In this document: positions 46,147 to 56,089 of the stretch, piece by piece
Numbering within the stretch: position 1 is the first letter of the stretch
Layout: each line of letters starts with the position of its first letter
Origin: CAVZVW01 sp963778845
GTDB lineage: Bacteria; Actinomycetota; Actinomycetes; Actinomycetales; Kineosporiaceae
Assembly: GCA_963778845.1 (NCBI GenBank)
Contig: CAVZVW010000005.1
Coordinates: forward strand, 372,001-436,000
Direction of reading: 5' to 3'
DNA length: 64,000 nucleotides
Position numbers and translations under genes: made by a program
The notes under the pieces: model-generated
Seen by the model: the letters and a program-made list of their open reading frames with translations, nothing else
What the model was told of the DNA's origin: nothing
The model's database searches: none

Positions 46147-49100
46147 GTGACGCAGCCCCCCTCCCCCGAGCACCCAGTCGGTGAGTTCGGCCCCAACGAG
46201 TGGCTCGTCGACGAGCTCTACCAGCAGTATCTGCAGGACAAGGCGTCGGTGGACCCCGCCTGGTGGGAGTTCTTCGCCGACTACTCCCCCTCGGAGACCC
46301 CGGGCGGTCCCAGCAGCTCCGCCGACCCGGCGAGCGGGAACGGCCGGGCCGCCGCGGCGTCCGCCGTCGCTGCAGCTGCGACCCCGGCCACGACCCCGGC
46401 CACGACCCCCGCCACGGCCGTTGCCCCGGACGGCGCCGCGAGTGGCTCACTGGCACCCGTGCGGCCGGCTCAGACCCCGCGCGAGGCCCCCGCACCACCG
46501 CTCGCCCGCCCGGCGCCGACCGAGACGGAGGTCATGCGCCTGAGGGGGGCGGCCGCTCGCGTCGTCACGAACATGGAGGCGAGCCTGGAGATCCCGGTCG
46601 CGACCAGCGTGCGCGCCGTCCCGGCGAAGCTCCTGATCGACAACCGCGTGGTGATCAACAACCATCTCAAGCGGGCTCGCGGTGGCAAGGTCTCGTTCAC
46701 CCACCTCATCGGCTTCGCGATCGTCGAGGCCCTGGCGCAGATGCCGGAGATGAACACCTCTTACGGCCTCGACGCCGAGGGCAAGCCCTCGGCGCAGCGG
46801 CCGGCGCACGTGAACCTCGGCATCGCCATCGACCTGGCCAAGCCGGACGGCACGCGCCAGCTGCTCGTCCCCGCCGTCAAGCACTGCGAGTCCATGGACT
46901 TCGGACAGTTCTGGGCTGCCTACGAGGACGTCGTGCGCCGGGCCCGCGGCGGCAAGCTGGAGGCCGACGACTTCGCCGGCACCACGATCAGCCTGACCAA
47001 CCCCGGCACGATCGGGACCAACCACTCGGTGCCGCGGCTGATGCGCGGACAGGGCACGATCATCGGGGTCGGGGCCATGGAGTACCCCGCCGAGTACCAA
47101 GGCGCCTCGGAGGAGACGCTCGCACGCCTGGCGGTCAGCAAGATCGTCACCCTGACCTCCACGTACGACCACCGGATCATCCAGGGGGCCCAGTCCGGGG
47201 ACTTCCTGCGCGTCATCCACGGCAAGCTGCTCGGCGACGACGGCTTCTACGACAGGCTCTTCCACGCCCTGCGCATCCCGTACGAGCCCATCCGGTGGGT
47301 GCGAGACATCTCCGTCTCCCACGACGACGACATCAACAAGACGGCCCGGGTGCAGGAGCTGATCCACGCCTACCGGGTGCGCGGACACCTGATGGCCGAC
47401 ACCGACCCGCTGGAGTACCGGCAGCGCCGTCACCCCGACCTCGACGTGACGACGCACGGGCTGACGTTGTGGGACCTCGACCGCGAGTTCCCCACGGGCG
47501 GCTTCGGCGGCAAGCCGGTGATGAAGCTGCGGCACATCCTCGGCGTCCTGCGCGACTCCTACTGCCGCACGCTCGGCATCGAGTACATGCACATCCAGGA
47601 CCCCGACCAGCGGCGCTGGATCGTCGACCACTTCGAGCGCCCGTACGCCAAGCCCTCCCGTGAGGAGCAGCTGCGGATCCTGCGCCGCCTCAACGCGGCC
47701 GAGGCGTTCGAGACGTTCCTGCAGACGAAGTTCGTGGGGCAGAAGCGCTTCAGCCTCGAGGGCGGCGAGAGCGTGATCCCGCTGCTCGACGCGTTGCTCT
47801 CGGCCGCGGCCCAGGCGGGGCTGGACGAGGTGTGCGTCGGCATGCCCCACCGGGGCAGGCTCAACGTGCTGGCGAACATCGCCGGGAAGAGCTACGGGCA
47901 GATCTTCCGGGAGTTCGAGGGCACCCACGACCCGCGGTCGGTGCAGGGCTCGGGCGACGTGAAGTACCACCTGGGCACCGAGGGGGTGTTCACGGCCGAG
48001 ACGGGTGAGCAGACGCGCGTCTACCTGGCCGCCAACCCCTCGCACCTCGAGGCGGTGAACCCCGTGCTCGAGGGCGTCGTGCGGGCCAAGCAGGACCGCC
48101 TCAACCGCGGCGCGGCCTTCTTCCCGGTGCTGCCCGTCCTGCTGCACGGGGACGCGGCCTTCGCCGGTCAGGGGGTCGTCGCGGAGACGCTCAACCTGTC
48201 CCAGCTGCGCGGGTACCGCACCGGCGGCACGGTTCACGTCATCATCAACAACCAGGTGGGCTTCACGACCGCGCCCACGGCCTCGCGCTCGTCGGTGTAC
48301 TGCACCGACGTCGCCCGCATGATCCAGGCGCCGATCTTCCACGTCAACGGCGACGACCCCGAGGCCTGCGTGCGGGTCGCGCAGCTGGCCTTCGAGTTCC
48401 GGATGGCCTTCGACAAGGACGTCGTCGTCGACATGGTCTGCTACCGCCGTCGAGGGCACAACGAGGGCGACGACCCGTCGATGACGCAGCCCTTGATGTA
48501 CAGCCTCATCGAGGCCAAGCGCAGCGTGCGCAAGCTGTACACCGAGGCCCTCATCGGCCGCGGCGACATCACCGTCGAGGAGGCCGAGCAGGCTCTGCGC
48601 GACTACCAGGAGCAGCTCGAGCGCGTCTTCGCCGAGACCCGCGACGCCGGCGTCGCCCCGGTCCACGAGTCCAGCGTGACCGCCGGCCTGGACCTGCCAC
48701 TGGCGCAGCAGGCCGACCTGGGCACTCCCATGCGCCACATCGAGACGGCCGTCGACCCCCGCGTCCTCAAGCGGATCGGTGACGCCCACGTCTCCCCGCC
48801 CGCCGGCTTCACCGTGCACCCCAAGCTGATGCCCCTGCTGGAGCGTCGGGCCGCGATGGTCACCGACGGCGGGATCGACTGGGGGTTCGGCGAGCTGCTC
48901 GCCTTCGGCTCGCTCCTCATGGAGGGCACTCCGGTGCGCATGGCCGGGCAGGACTCCCGGCGCGGGACGTTCGTGCAGCGCCACGCCGTGCTGACGGACA
49001 AGGTGACGGGTGCGGAGTGGACGCCGCTGTCGCTGCTGTCACCCGACCAGGCCAAGTTCTGGATCAACGACTCGCTGCTGAGCGAGTTCGCGGCGATGGG

Positions 49101-49896
49101 CTTCGAGTACGGCTACTCGGTCGAGCGACCAGACGCCCTCGTGCTCTGGGAGGCTCAGTTCGGCGACTTCGCCAACGGTGCGCAGTGCATCGTGGACGAG
49201 TTCATCTCCTCCTCCGAGCAGAAGTGGGGCCAGCACTCCTCGGTGGTGCTGCTGCTGCCGCACGGCTACGAGGGCCAGGGCCCCGACCACTCCTCGGGCC
49301 GCATCGAGCGCTACCTGCAGCAGTGCGCCGAGAACAACCTCACTGTCGCGATCCCCTCGACCCCCGCCTCGCACTTCCACCTCCTGCGCCGGCAGGCCTA
49401 CGCCAAGCCGCGCCGTCCTCTCGTGGTCTTCACGCCCAAGTCGATGCTCCGCCTGAAGGCGGCGTCCTCGGCGGCGGAGGACTTCACGTCGGGCCGCTTC
49501 CGCGAGGTGCTGCCCGACGTCGCGGCTCTGCGCAGCGCCGATGTCGACCGGGTGCTGCTCTGCGCGGGGAAGGTCTACTACGACCTGGTCGCCGAGCGGA
49601 CGCGCCGCCAGGACCAGCGGACCGCGATCATCCGGTTGGAGCAGCTGTACCCGATCGAGGACGCCGCCCTTCACGACGCGCTCGACCCGTACCCGACCGC
49701 GCAGCTGGTGTGGGTGCAGGACGAGCCCGCCAACCAAGGCGCCTGGCCCTTCGTGGCCCTGAACCTGCCGGAGCACCTGGGCGGGCGGCATGTCGCCCGG
49801 GTGACCCGGCCGGCGTCGGCGTCCCCCGCCGCCGGGTCGATCAAGAAGCACCAGAGCGAGCAGGCGGCCCTGGTCGCCCAGGCCTTCGACCGCTGA
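46147..49896 (+). CDS. kgd: Multifunctional 2-oxoglutarate metabolism enzyme KGD (E1o/E2o hybrid)
   Basis: TCA-cycle enzyme of 1249 residues. Order: short N-terminal E1 arm (NEWLVDELYQQYLQDK), an Ala/Pro/Thr-rich linker, an E2-type acyltransferase domain (HLIGFAIVEALAQMPEMN, DHRIIQGAQSGDF) without a lipoyl domain, then the ThDP E1 domain (VGMPHRGRLNVLAN, NNQVGFTTAPT, YRRRGHNEGDDPSMTQP). In mycobacteria and corynebacteria it feeds the 2-oxoglutarate dehydrogenase complex and is regulated by GarA/OdhI. The GTG at 46147 matches the family start; TACTGT at 46088-46093 may be the -10. Complete and in frame. Confidence 0.96.
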   Translation: MTQPPSPEHPVGEFGPNEWLVDELYQQYLQDKASVDPAWWEFFADYSPSETPGGPSSSADPASGNGRAAAASAVAAAATPATTPATTPATAVAPDGAASGSLAPVRPAQTPREAPAPPLARPAPTETEVMRLRGAAARVVTNMEASLEIPVATSVRAVPAKLLIDNRVVINNHLKRARGGKVSFTHLIGFAIVEALAQMPEMNTSYGLDAEGKPSAQRPAHVNLGIAIDLAKPDGTRQLLVPAVKHCESMDFGQFWAAYEDVVRRARGGKLEADDFAGTTISLTNPGTIGTNHSVPRLMRGQGTIIGVGAMEYPAEYQGASEETLARLAVSKIVTLTSTYDHRIIQGAQSGDFLRVIHGKLLGDDGFYDRLFHALRIPYEPIRWVRDISVSHDDDINKTARVQELIHAYRVRGHLMADTDPLEYRQRRHPDLDVTTHGLTLWDLDREFPTGGFGGKPVMKLRHILGVLRDSYCRTLGIEYMHIQDPDQRRWIVDHFERPYAKPSREEQLRILRRLNAAEAFETFLQTKFVGQKRFSLEGGESVIPLLDALLSAAAQAGLDEVCVGMPHRGRLNVLANIAGKSYGQIFREFEGTHDPRSVQGSGDVKYHLGTEGVFTAETGEQTRVYLAANPSHLEAVNPVLEGVVRAKQDRLNRGAAFFPVLPVLLHGDAAFAGQGVVAETLNLSQLRGYRTGGTVHVIINNQVGFTTAPTASRSSVYCTDVARMIQAPIFHVNGDDPEACVRVAQLAFEFRMAFDKDVVVDMVCYRRRGHNEGDDPSMTQPLMYSLIEAKRSVRKLYTEALIGRGDITVEEAEQALRDYQEQLERVFAETRDAGVAPVHESSVTAGLDLPLAQQADLGTPMRHIETAVDPRVLKRIGDAHVSPPAGFTVHPKLMPLLERRAAMVTDGGIDWGFGELLAFGSLLMEGTPVRMAGQDSRRGTFVQRHAVLTDKVTGAEWTPLSLLSPDQAKFWINDSLLSEFAAMGFEYGYSVERPDALVLWEAQFGDFANGAQCIVDEFISSSEQKWGQHSSVVLLLPHGYEGQGPDHSSGRIERYLQQCAENNLTVAIPSTPASHFHLLRRQAYAKPRRPLVVFTPKSMLRLKAASSAAEDFTSGRFREVLPDVAALRSADVDRVLLCAGKVYYDLVAERTRRQDQRTAIIRLEQLYPIEDAALHDALDPYPTAQLVWVQDEPANQGAWPFVALNLPEHLGGRHVARVTRPASASPAAGSIKKHQSEQAALVAQAFDR

Positions 49897-49937
49897 CCCG
49901 CGACCTTAGGGGTGTGGGCCTCGGCAACAATGGCCTC

Positions 49938-50114
49938 ATGTACTTCACCGACCGGGGCATCGAGGAGCTCGCGCAGCGCCGGGGTGAGGCGGAGGTGACC
50001 CTGGCGTGGCTCGCCGAGCGCCTGCGCGACTTCGTCGACCAGCACCCGGACTTCGAGGTGCCCGTGGACCGGCTCGCCACCTGGCTGGCTCGGCTCGACG
50101 ACGAGGAGGGCTAG
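49938..50114 (+). CDS. DUF6104 small protein
   Basis: 58 residues: MYFTDRGIEELAQRRGEAEV, then WLAERLRDFVDQHPDFEVP and ATWLARLDDEE. A short helical actinobacterial protein of unknown function often found next to kgd. AACAAT lies 6 nt before the ATG. Its stop is 3 nt before the next start. Confidence 0.88.
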   Translation: MYFTDRGIEELAQRRGEAEVTLAWLAERLRDFVDQHPDFEVPVDRLATWLARLDDEEG

Positions 50115-50117
50115 GGC

Positions 50118-50756
50118 GTGAGCCTCACCGACCCCGCAAGCACCATGCAGGACGCCGCGCGCGCCGGCCTGCGCATCTGCGCCGTGGGCGACGGGCTGGT
50201 AGCCGGCGTCGGCGACCCTCGCTCGTTGGGCTGGGTGGGTCGGGTGTCGGCGCGGACGTCGCGCGAGGCGGGGCCGGTGTCGGCCTTCCCGCTGGGGGTG
50301 CCCGGCGAGACCAGCGCCGGGCTCCTCGCCCGCTGGCGCGAGGAGTGCCTGCGTCGTTTCGCCGACCCGCCGGGCGGGGGACGCCTGGTGGTCGGGCTCG
50401 GCCGCAGCGACATCGGCGACCGGGTCACCCTGCCGCGGTCACGGCTCAACCTCGCGACGATCCTCGATGAGGCGCAGGGACATGACCTGCCGACCTTCGT
50501 CGTCGGACCGCCTCCCGTGGCCGACGACGGGGTCAACGAGTCGGTGGCCGAGCTGTCCGGGGTGTTCGCCGACGTCTGCCACCGCCGGGGGGTGCCCTTC
50601 GTCGACACCTTCGCCCCGCTCGTGCACCACGAGGACTGGCTCACCGACCTGGCAGCCGGCGACGGGATGCACCCGCAGCAGGCCGGCTACGGGCTGATGG
50701 CCTGGCTCGTGCTCCACGGCGGCTGGCACGCCTGGCTCGGCCTCCCGGAGGCCTGA
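50118..50756 (+). CDS. SGNH/GDSL-like hydrolase fold protein lacking the catalytic serine
   Basis: 212 residues. The block I motif is GDGLVAGVGDP where active enzymes have GDS, block III keeps Asn-type positions, and block V DGMHPQQAGYG retains the Asp and His. The missing serine suggests a binding or altered function, or a different nucleophile. GTG at 50118 with GGAGGG upstream, directly after the DUF6104 gene. Known esterase activity should not be assumed. Confidence 0.75.
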   Translation: MSLTDPASTMQDAARAGLRICAVGDGLVAGVGDPRSLGWVGRVSARTSREAGPVSAFPLGVPGETSAGLLARWREECLRRFADPPGGGRLVVGLGRSDIGDRVTLPRSRLNLATILDEAQGHDLPTFVVGPPPVADDGVNESVAELSGVFADVCHRRGVPFVDTFAPLVHHEDWLTDLAAGDGMHPQQAGYGLMAWLVLHGGWHAWLGLPEA

Positions 50757-50796
50757 GCCGACCACGCACCGGCGGAAGGTGGCATGTTCGCTGCAG

Positions 50797-51770
50797 TCAG
50801 GGGCGGGTGAAGACGACCTTGCCCACCACGTCGCCGTCCGCCATCCGGGCGAAGCCGTCGCGGGCCACCTCGAGCGGCATGACGGAGTCGACCACCGGAC
50901 GCACCCCGGTGAGCTCGCAGAACGACATGAGCCGGTCGCAGCTCCTCACGGGTGCCCATGGTCGAGCCGATCACGCGCAGCTGCAGGAAGAAGATGCGGT
51001 TCAGCTCGGTCGCGCGCGGGTCGGGCCCGGAGGTGGCGCCGGAGATCACGACCGTGCCGCCCTGCACCAGCGAGCGCAGCGAGTGGCTCCATGTGGCCGC
51101 CCCGACCGTCTCCATCACGGCGTCCACCCGCTCGGGCAGCCGGGCTCCCGACTCGAAGGCCTGGTCGGCACCCAGCTCGAGCGCGCGAGCCCGCTTCGCG
51201 TCGTCCCGGCTCGTGACCCACACGCGCAGCCCGGCCGCGGCACCCAGGCGGACGAGAGCGGTCGAGACCCCGCCTCCGGCGCCTTGCACGAGCACCGTGC
51301 CGCCGGGCTGCAGCCCTGGACTGGGTGAAGAGCATGCGGTAGGCGGTCAGCCACGCCGTCGGCAGGCAGGCGGCCTCCTCCCAGGTCAGGCACGCCGGCT
51401 TCGGCACGAGGTTGCGCCGTGGGACCACCACCTGGTCGGCGAAGGTGCCCTGGAACCGTTCGGAGAGAAGGGAACGCCGAGGGTCCATCGTCTCGTCGCC
51501 GCGGAAGTCGGGGTCGCCCACCACTGCATGGACGACGACCTCGTTGCCGTGGTCGTCGACGCCCGCGGCGTCGCAGCCCAAGGTCATCGGCAGCCTGTCG
51601 GCGGGCAGGCCCACGCCGCGCAGGCTCCACAGGTCGTGGTGGTTGAGGCTGGCCGCCCGCACGTGCACCCGAGCCCAGCCCTCGGGGACCTCGGGCTCGG
51701 GGCGTTCGTCGATCTCCAGGGCGGACAGGGGGTCCTCCGGCGACTGCCGGGCGGCGTAGGCAGCGAGCAT
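50797..51770 (-). CDS. Zinc-binding dehydrogenase / quinone oxidoreductase-like (two frameshifts)
   Basis: About 324 residues of the MDR family. N-terminus MLAAYAARQ, GCDAAGVDDHGNEVV, the Rossmann region LVQGAGGGVSTALVRLG and the end DGFARMADGDVVGKVVFTRP. Frame slips near 51320 (before GLQPGGTVLVQG) and near 50938 (before LMSFCELTGV). TAGCGT lies 6 nt before the ATG. No catalytic zinc ligands are obvious, so a quinone or enone reductase is likely. Confidence 0.85.
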
Positions 51771-51796
51771 GGGGCCACGCTACCCAGCCGGCGGCG

Positions 51797-53017
51797 TCAC
51801 GCCCGGGCCACACCCTCGTAGCGTGCCGCCTGGGCGACGGCGGCAGCCACCGCGGGCACGACTCGCTCGTCGAAGACGCTCGGCACCACCATCGTGGGCG
51901 TGGGGGCAGGCACGCAGGCCGCGATGGCCGCAGCCGCGGCGAGCTTCATCGACTCGGTCACCCGCCGGGCCCGCACGTCCAGCGCGCCGCGGAAGATCCC
52001 CGGGAACGCCAGCACGTTGTTGATCTGGTTCGGGAAGTCGCTGCGGCCCGTGCCGACGACCGCTGCGTAGCGCCGGGCGACGTCGGGGTGCACCTCGGGA
52101 TCCGGGTTCGCGAGGGCGAACACGATCCCGCCCGGGCGCATGCCGGCCAGTGCCTCCTCCGCCACCGTGCCGCCGGACACACCGATGAACACGTCGCTGC
52201 CGTGCAGAGTCTCGGCGATCCCCCCGGTGAGCCCTCGGGGGTTGGTCGCGGCCGCGAGGCGGCGCTTGTGCTTGGGCATCGCGTCGCGGCCTGGCTCCAC
52301 GATGCCCTGGGAGTCGCAGACCACGATGTCGGCCACACCTGCCCGGCGCAGGATGTTCACGATGGCCACACCGGCGGCGCCGGCACCGCTGATGCCGACG
52401 CGCAGCTCGCCCAAGGGCCGCCCGATCACCAGTGCGGCGTTGCGCAGCGCCGCCAGCACCACGACGGCGGTGCCGTGCTGGTCGTCATGGAAGACGGGAA
52501 GATCCAGGCGTTCCTGCAGCCGACGCTCGACCTCGAAGCACCGGGGCGCGGAGATGTCCTCGAGGTTGATGCCGCCGAACGTGGGCGCCAGGCGGGCGAT
52601 GGTCTCGACGAGCTCGTCGACGTCGGTGGTGTCCAGGCAGATGGGGACGGCGTCGATGCCGGCGAAGTGCTTGAACAGCAGCGCCTTGCCCTCCATGACG
52701 GGCATGGCAGCGCCGGGACCGATGTCGCCCAGGCCGAGTACCGCCGTCCCGTCCGACACCACGGCGACGCTGTTGCCGCGGCCGGAGTACACGTCCAGCA
52801 GCCCCGGGTCTGCCGCTATGGCGCGAGAGACCTCGGCGACGCCGGGGGTGTAGGCCAGGGCGAGGTCCTCGCGGGAGCGCAGCGGACGACGCGGCACGAC
52901 CTCGAGCTTGCCGCCGGCGTGCATGGCGAAGACCGGGTCGAGCGGGTCGGGGCGCTCGGGTGTGGGCACGTCGGTGTGCGACAGGTCCAAGGCCAAGGTG
53001 ATGGGTTCGACGGACAC
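51797..53017 (-). CDS. NAD(P)-dependent malic enzyme
   Basis: Oxidative decarboxylation of malate to pyruvate. 406 residues, short bacterial form without a phosphotransacetylase domain. Signature VYSGRGNSVAVVSDGTAVLG, divalent-metal region FGGINLEDISAPRCFEVE, FHDDQHGTAVVVLAAL, Rossmann GISGAGAAGVAIVNIL and the C-terminal SDFPNQINNVLAFPG. GTG start at 53017. Confidence 0.96.
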   Translation of the reverse strand: MSVEPITLALDLSHTDVPTPERPDPLDPVFAMHAGGKLEVVPRRPLRSREDLALAYTPGVAEVSRAIAADPGLLDVYSGRGNSVAVVSDGTAVLGLGDIGPGAAMPVMEGKALLFKHFAGIDAVPICLDTTDVDELVETIARLAPTFGGINLEDISAPRCFEVERRLQERLDLPVFHDDQHGTAVVVLAALRNAALVIGRPLGELRVGISGAGAAGVAIVNILRRAGVADIVVCDSQGIVEPGRDAMPKHKRRLAAATNPRGLTGGIAETLHGSDVFIGVSGGTVAEEALAGMRPGGIVFALANPDPEVHPDVARRYAAVVGTGRSDFPNQINNVLAFPGIFRGALDVRARRVTESMKLAAAAAIAACVPAPTPTMVVPSVFDERVVPAVAAAVAQAARYEGVARA

Positions 53018-53152
53018 AGGTGACCCCTACAGGTAGCGGTTCGACGGACGGCACCGGCGCGACGCTGCAGTCCGCGGGTGCGGCCCGGTCGCGGCGAGGC
53101 GACACGGTCCGGTCGCTGATGCCTGGCTTGCCGGGGGTCACCCGGAGCAGCC

Positions 53153-53485
53153 ATGGTGCCACACGTGCCCCGTTCGCGCGAGCAGTCCTGGGGGCTCGTC
53201 GTCGTCCGCGGTCGCTCGATGGAGCCCACGCTGCGCGACGGCGACCGCCTCCTCGTCCGATGGGACGGCGCCCGGCTGCGGCCCGGGGGCCTCGCGGTGG
53301 TGCGCCTGCCCGGCGGGCGGCCGCTGGGGGTCAAGCGTGTCGTCGCGCGGGAGCCGGAGGGCTGGTGGGTGGAGCGGGACAACCCGGCCGAGGGGGTCGA
53401 CTCGTGGCAGGTGGGGGCGATCCCGGAGGCCGACGCCCTCGGGGTGGTGGTGGCCCGGGTGTGGCCCCGACCCCGCCGGCTCTGA
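53153..53485 (+). CDS. sodX: Nickel-type superoxide dismutase maturation protease
   Basis: 110-residue S26-type peptidase. The catalytic Ser is in GRSMEPTLRDGD and the Lys in LGVKRVVARE. It lacks a membrane anchor, which fits the SodX group that removes the N-terminal peptide of Ni-SOD so that His1 is exposed. Located 155 nt before sodN, the usual order. ATG at 53153. Confidence 0.9.
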   Translation: MVPHVPRSREQSWGLVVVRGRSMEPTLRDGDRLLVRWDGARLRPGGLAVVRLPGGRPLGVKRVVAREPEGWWVERDNPAEGVDSWQVGAIPEADALGVVVARVWPRPRRL

Positions 53486-53640
53486 GTGCGCCGGGTGTAG
53501 GTGCGCCGGCTCTGGGTGCGCCGGACGTGGACCCGCGATGCGCGCGGGAGGCGGCGAAGGTAGCGTGGCCGCTCGTCCTGTCTGCGCCAGGACGACGACC
53601 GGTTGCCACGTGCCACCCTCACCAGGAAACGGAGGAAGAG

Positions 53641-54048
53641 ATGCTGTCGCGTCTCCTCGACGCCATGGCAGGGACCGAGGTCAGCGCTCACTGCGACCTT
53701 CCCTGCGGCGTGTACGACCCAGCTCAGGCCAAGATCGAGGCCGAGTCCGTCAAGGCCTGCATGACCAAGTACGCCGCATCCGACGACCACGACTTCCAGG
53801 CGCGCGCCGTCGCGATCAAGGAGGAGCGCAGCGACCTCGTCAAGCATCATCTGTGGGTGCTGTGGACCGACTACTTCAAGCCGCCGCACTTCGCGAGCTA
53901 CCCCCAGCTGCACCAGCTGTTCAACGACGCGACCAAGCTCGCCGGAGCCGGGGGCACCAAGGGCAGCAACGACGTCGCCGTGGCCGACGCCCTGCTGGAG
54001 AAGATCGACGAGATCGCCATCATCTTCTGGGAGACGAAGCAGGCCTAG
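53641..54048 (+). CDS. sodN: Nickel superoxide dismutase
   Basis: Cytoplasmic SOD, 135 residues. The nickel hook is HCDLPCGVYDP after a 16-residue leader (MLSRLLDAMAGTEVSA) that must be cleaved before the His. The rest is the four-helix bundle (FQARAVAIKEERSDLVKHHL, LWTDYFKPPHF). ATG at 53641 has GGAGG upstream. In relatives, expression is repressed by Nur when nickel is low; no Nur box is recognised here. Confidence 0.97.
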   Translation: MLSRLLDAMAGTEVSAHCDLPCGVYDPAQAKIEAESVKACMTKYAASDDHDFQARAVAIKEERSDLVKHHLWVLWTDYFKPPHFASYPQLHQLFNDATKLAGAGGTKGSNDVAVADALLEKIDEIAIIFWETKQA

Positions 54049-54119
54049 CCACCCCGGGGGCCCATGCCGCTGCGCGGCCTTCACGGCATGCGGCCCCTGG
54101 GCCAGGACGCGGTTGCATC

Positions 54120-54173
54120 AGCCCGGATCCACCGTTGGCCCGTCGTCCACGACGTGACGGGAGGATCCGGGCT
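54120..54173. terminator. Nested hairpin between convergent sodN and sulP genes
   Basis: Outer arms AGCCCGGATCC (54120-54130) and GGATCCGGGCT (54163-54173) match perfectly; inner arms CCCGTC and GACGGG extend the structure. The right arm touches the sulP stop. Between 54049 and 54119 is a second smaller repeat around GCCATGCCG/CGGCATG. No gene is visible in this 124-nt gap. Confidence 0.75.
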
Positions 54174-55975
54174 CAGACCGTGGGCTGGGGCGGCATGCGC
54201 CGCACGCACGACGCGACCGCCCCGTGGACGGTCGGTTCGATGTTCGACTCACCGATGCGCTGCGTGATGCCGGTGGCCTCGAGCCGGCTTACGATCGGGG
54301 ACTTGGCTCGGGCGAGCACGAAGCCCACGCCGTCCCGCGCCAGGTCGTCGAGGAGCGTCCCGAGAGCCTCCACGCCGCTCGCGTCGATGTCGGTGATGCC
54401 CTCGGCGTCCAGCACGAGCCACTGGGTCGCTGTGGGGGCTGCCGCGATGGCTTCCAGGACCCGGGCCTGGAAGTACTGGGCGTTGACGAAGATGAGCCTG
54501 TCGTCGAGCCGGTAGACCACGACCCCGGGCATGATGCGCGCGGAGGGGTGGAGCGAGACGTTCGCGTAGCGCCCGAGCCGGTCGACCCACCCCAGGACCG
54601 CGTCGTGCGGCGTGGCTGAGCGCGCGAGCGTGTCGATGACGGACAAGGCGACCGCGACGATGAGTGCCTTGAGCACGCCCAGGACGACCACGCCGAGCAG
54701 GGTGATCACGGCGATCACGACCTGGCTGCGCCCCGCAGCGGCCAGCGCCCTCCAGGCTGCTGGTTCGACCAGGCCGAAGGCGGCGACGACGATCACCGCA
54801 CCCAGGCAGGCCTTGGGCAGCAGCTCGACGGGTCCAGTGAGGAACAGCAGAACGAGCGCCGTCGCCGCGGCCGCGACGACCCCCACCAGTTGGGTCCGCC
54901 CGCCTGACTGGTCGTTCACCGCGGTGCGTGAACCGCTGGCCGCCACGGGAAACGCCCCGGTCAGCCCGGCGGCGACGTTGGCCGACCCGAGCCCGATCAG
55001 CTCGTTGTCGACGCTGATGTGCTGGCCGTGGCGGCCCGCGAACGAGCGCGCCGTCAGGATGCTGTCGGCGAACCCGACCGCGAAGACCGCGAGCGCGACA
55101 GGCACGAGCCTCATGATGTCCCCGAAGGAGAGGTCCGGCAGGGACAGTGACGGCAGACCCGCCGGGATCGGGCCGACCGTGGCCACCCCGTGCTGGTCCA
55201 ACGACAGCAGCGCCGAGGCGGTGATCCCTACGACCACCACCACCAGGGCGCCGGGCACCCGTGGCGCGAAGACGCGCATGGCGACCAGCCCGGCCAGGGC
55301 GACGACCGATACGACCATGGTGGTCAGGCTCGCCCCGCCGATCTCCCGCCCGACCTCTCCGAGCTGAGGTACGGGATCCTGCCCTTGGATGCTCAGGCCC
55401 AGGATCTTCCCGAGCTGCCCGACGACGAGCACGACCACGATCCCGTGGATGTAGCCGACCAGGACGGGTTTGGACAGGTAGTCCGCGACCCAGCCCAGAC
55501 GCAGGGCCCTGGCGAGGTAGTAGAAGCCGCCGGCGAGCACGGCGACCATGGCCGCCATCGCCGCGTAACGCGGGACGCCGGCTTCGGCCAGCGGTGCCAG
55601 GGCGATGGCGACCAGCAGCGCCAACGCCGCGTCAGGTCCGACCGACAGCTGCCGGGAGGAACCGAGCACTGCGTACGCGAGCGCGGGCAGGAGCAGGGCG
55701 TACAGCCCGGCCACCGGAGACAGGCCGGCGAGCTCGGCGTACGCCATGCCCGCGGGGATGGCCAGAGCGGCGACGGTCAGGCCGGCCACCAGGTCTGGTC
55801 GCAGGGCGGTCGCGCGATAGTCGGGCAGGTTCTGGGTGACCGGCGACAGCCGCTGGAGCAGGGGCGCGCGCGCACGGGGTCGGAAGGCGGGGGTCGACCC
55901 GGCGAACGGGTTGGCCTCCCCGGCCGCTGGCACACCGTCCGGTGGGTCTGTCCCGGGCTCGTCAGGTGCCGTCAT
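54173..55975 (-). CDS. SulP/SLC26 family anion transporter with STAS domain
   Basis: 600 residues: about twelve membrane helices starting at VAGLTVAALAIPAGMAYAEL, with the SLC26 motif SVGPDAALALLV and the helix KPVLVGYIHGIVVVLVVGQL, then a cytoplasmic STAS domain (LVVYRLDDRLIFVNAQYF, LDAEGITDIDASGVEAL) that keeps the DxSG serine. Substrate could be sulfate, bicarbonate or another anion. ATG at 55975 with CATGAT 6 nt upstream. Divergent from the acetolactate-synthase-like gene. Confidence 0.93.
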   Translation of the reverse strand: MTAPDEPGTDPPDGVPAAGEANPFAGSTPAFRPRARAPLLQRLSPVTQNLPDYRATALRPDLVAGLTVAALAIPAGMAYAELAGLSPVAGLYALLLPALAYAVLGSSRQLSVGPDAALALLVAIALAPLAEAGVPRYAAMAAMVAVLAGGFYYLARALRLGWVADYLSKPVLVGYIHGIVVVLVVGQLGKILGLSIQGQDPVPQLGEVGREIGGASLTTMVVSVVALAGLVAMRVFAPRVPGALVVVVVGITASALLSLDQHGVATVGPIPAGLPSLSLPDLSFGDIMRLVPVALAVFAVGFADSILTARSFAGRHGQHISVDNELIGLGSANVAAGLTGAFPVAASGSRTAVNDQSGGRTQLVGVVAAAATALVLLFLTGPVELLPKACLGAVIVVAAFGLVEPAAWRALAAAGRSQVVIAVITLLGVVVLGVLKALIVAVALSVIDTLARSATPHDAVLGWVDRLGRYANVSLHPSARIMPGVVVYRLDDRLIFVNAQYFQARVLEAIAAAPTATQWLVLDAEGITDIDASGVEALGTLLDDLARDGVGFVLARAKSPIVSRLEATGITQRIGESNIEPTVHGAVASCVRRMPPQPTV

Positions 55976-56089
55976 CCGGGCATCATGTCGCACCCGAGAA
56001 CGGTCCGCCCCCGGTCGGCCGACACCCGGATCGCGGCCGGTCTTGGGGCGTGGACGACTCCCTACTACCTCTGGCAGTAGCCTCCGCGC

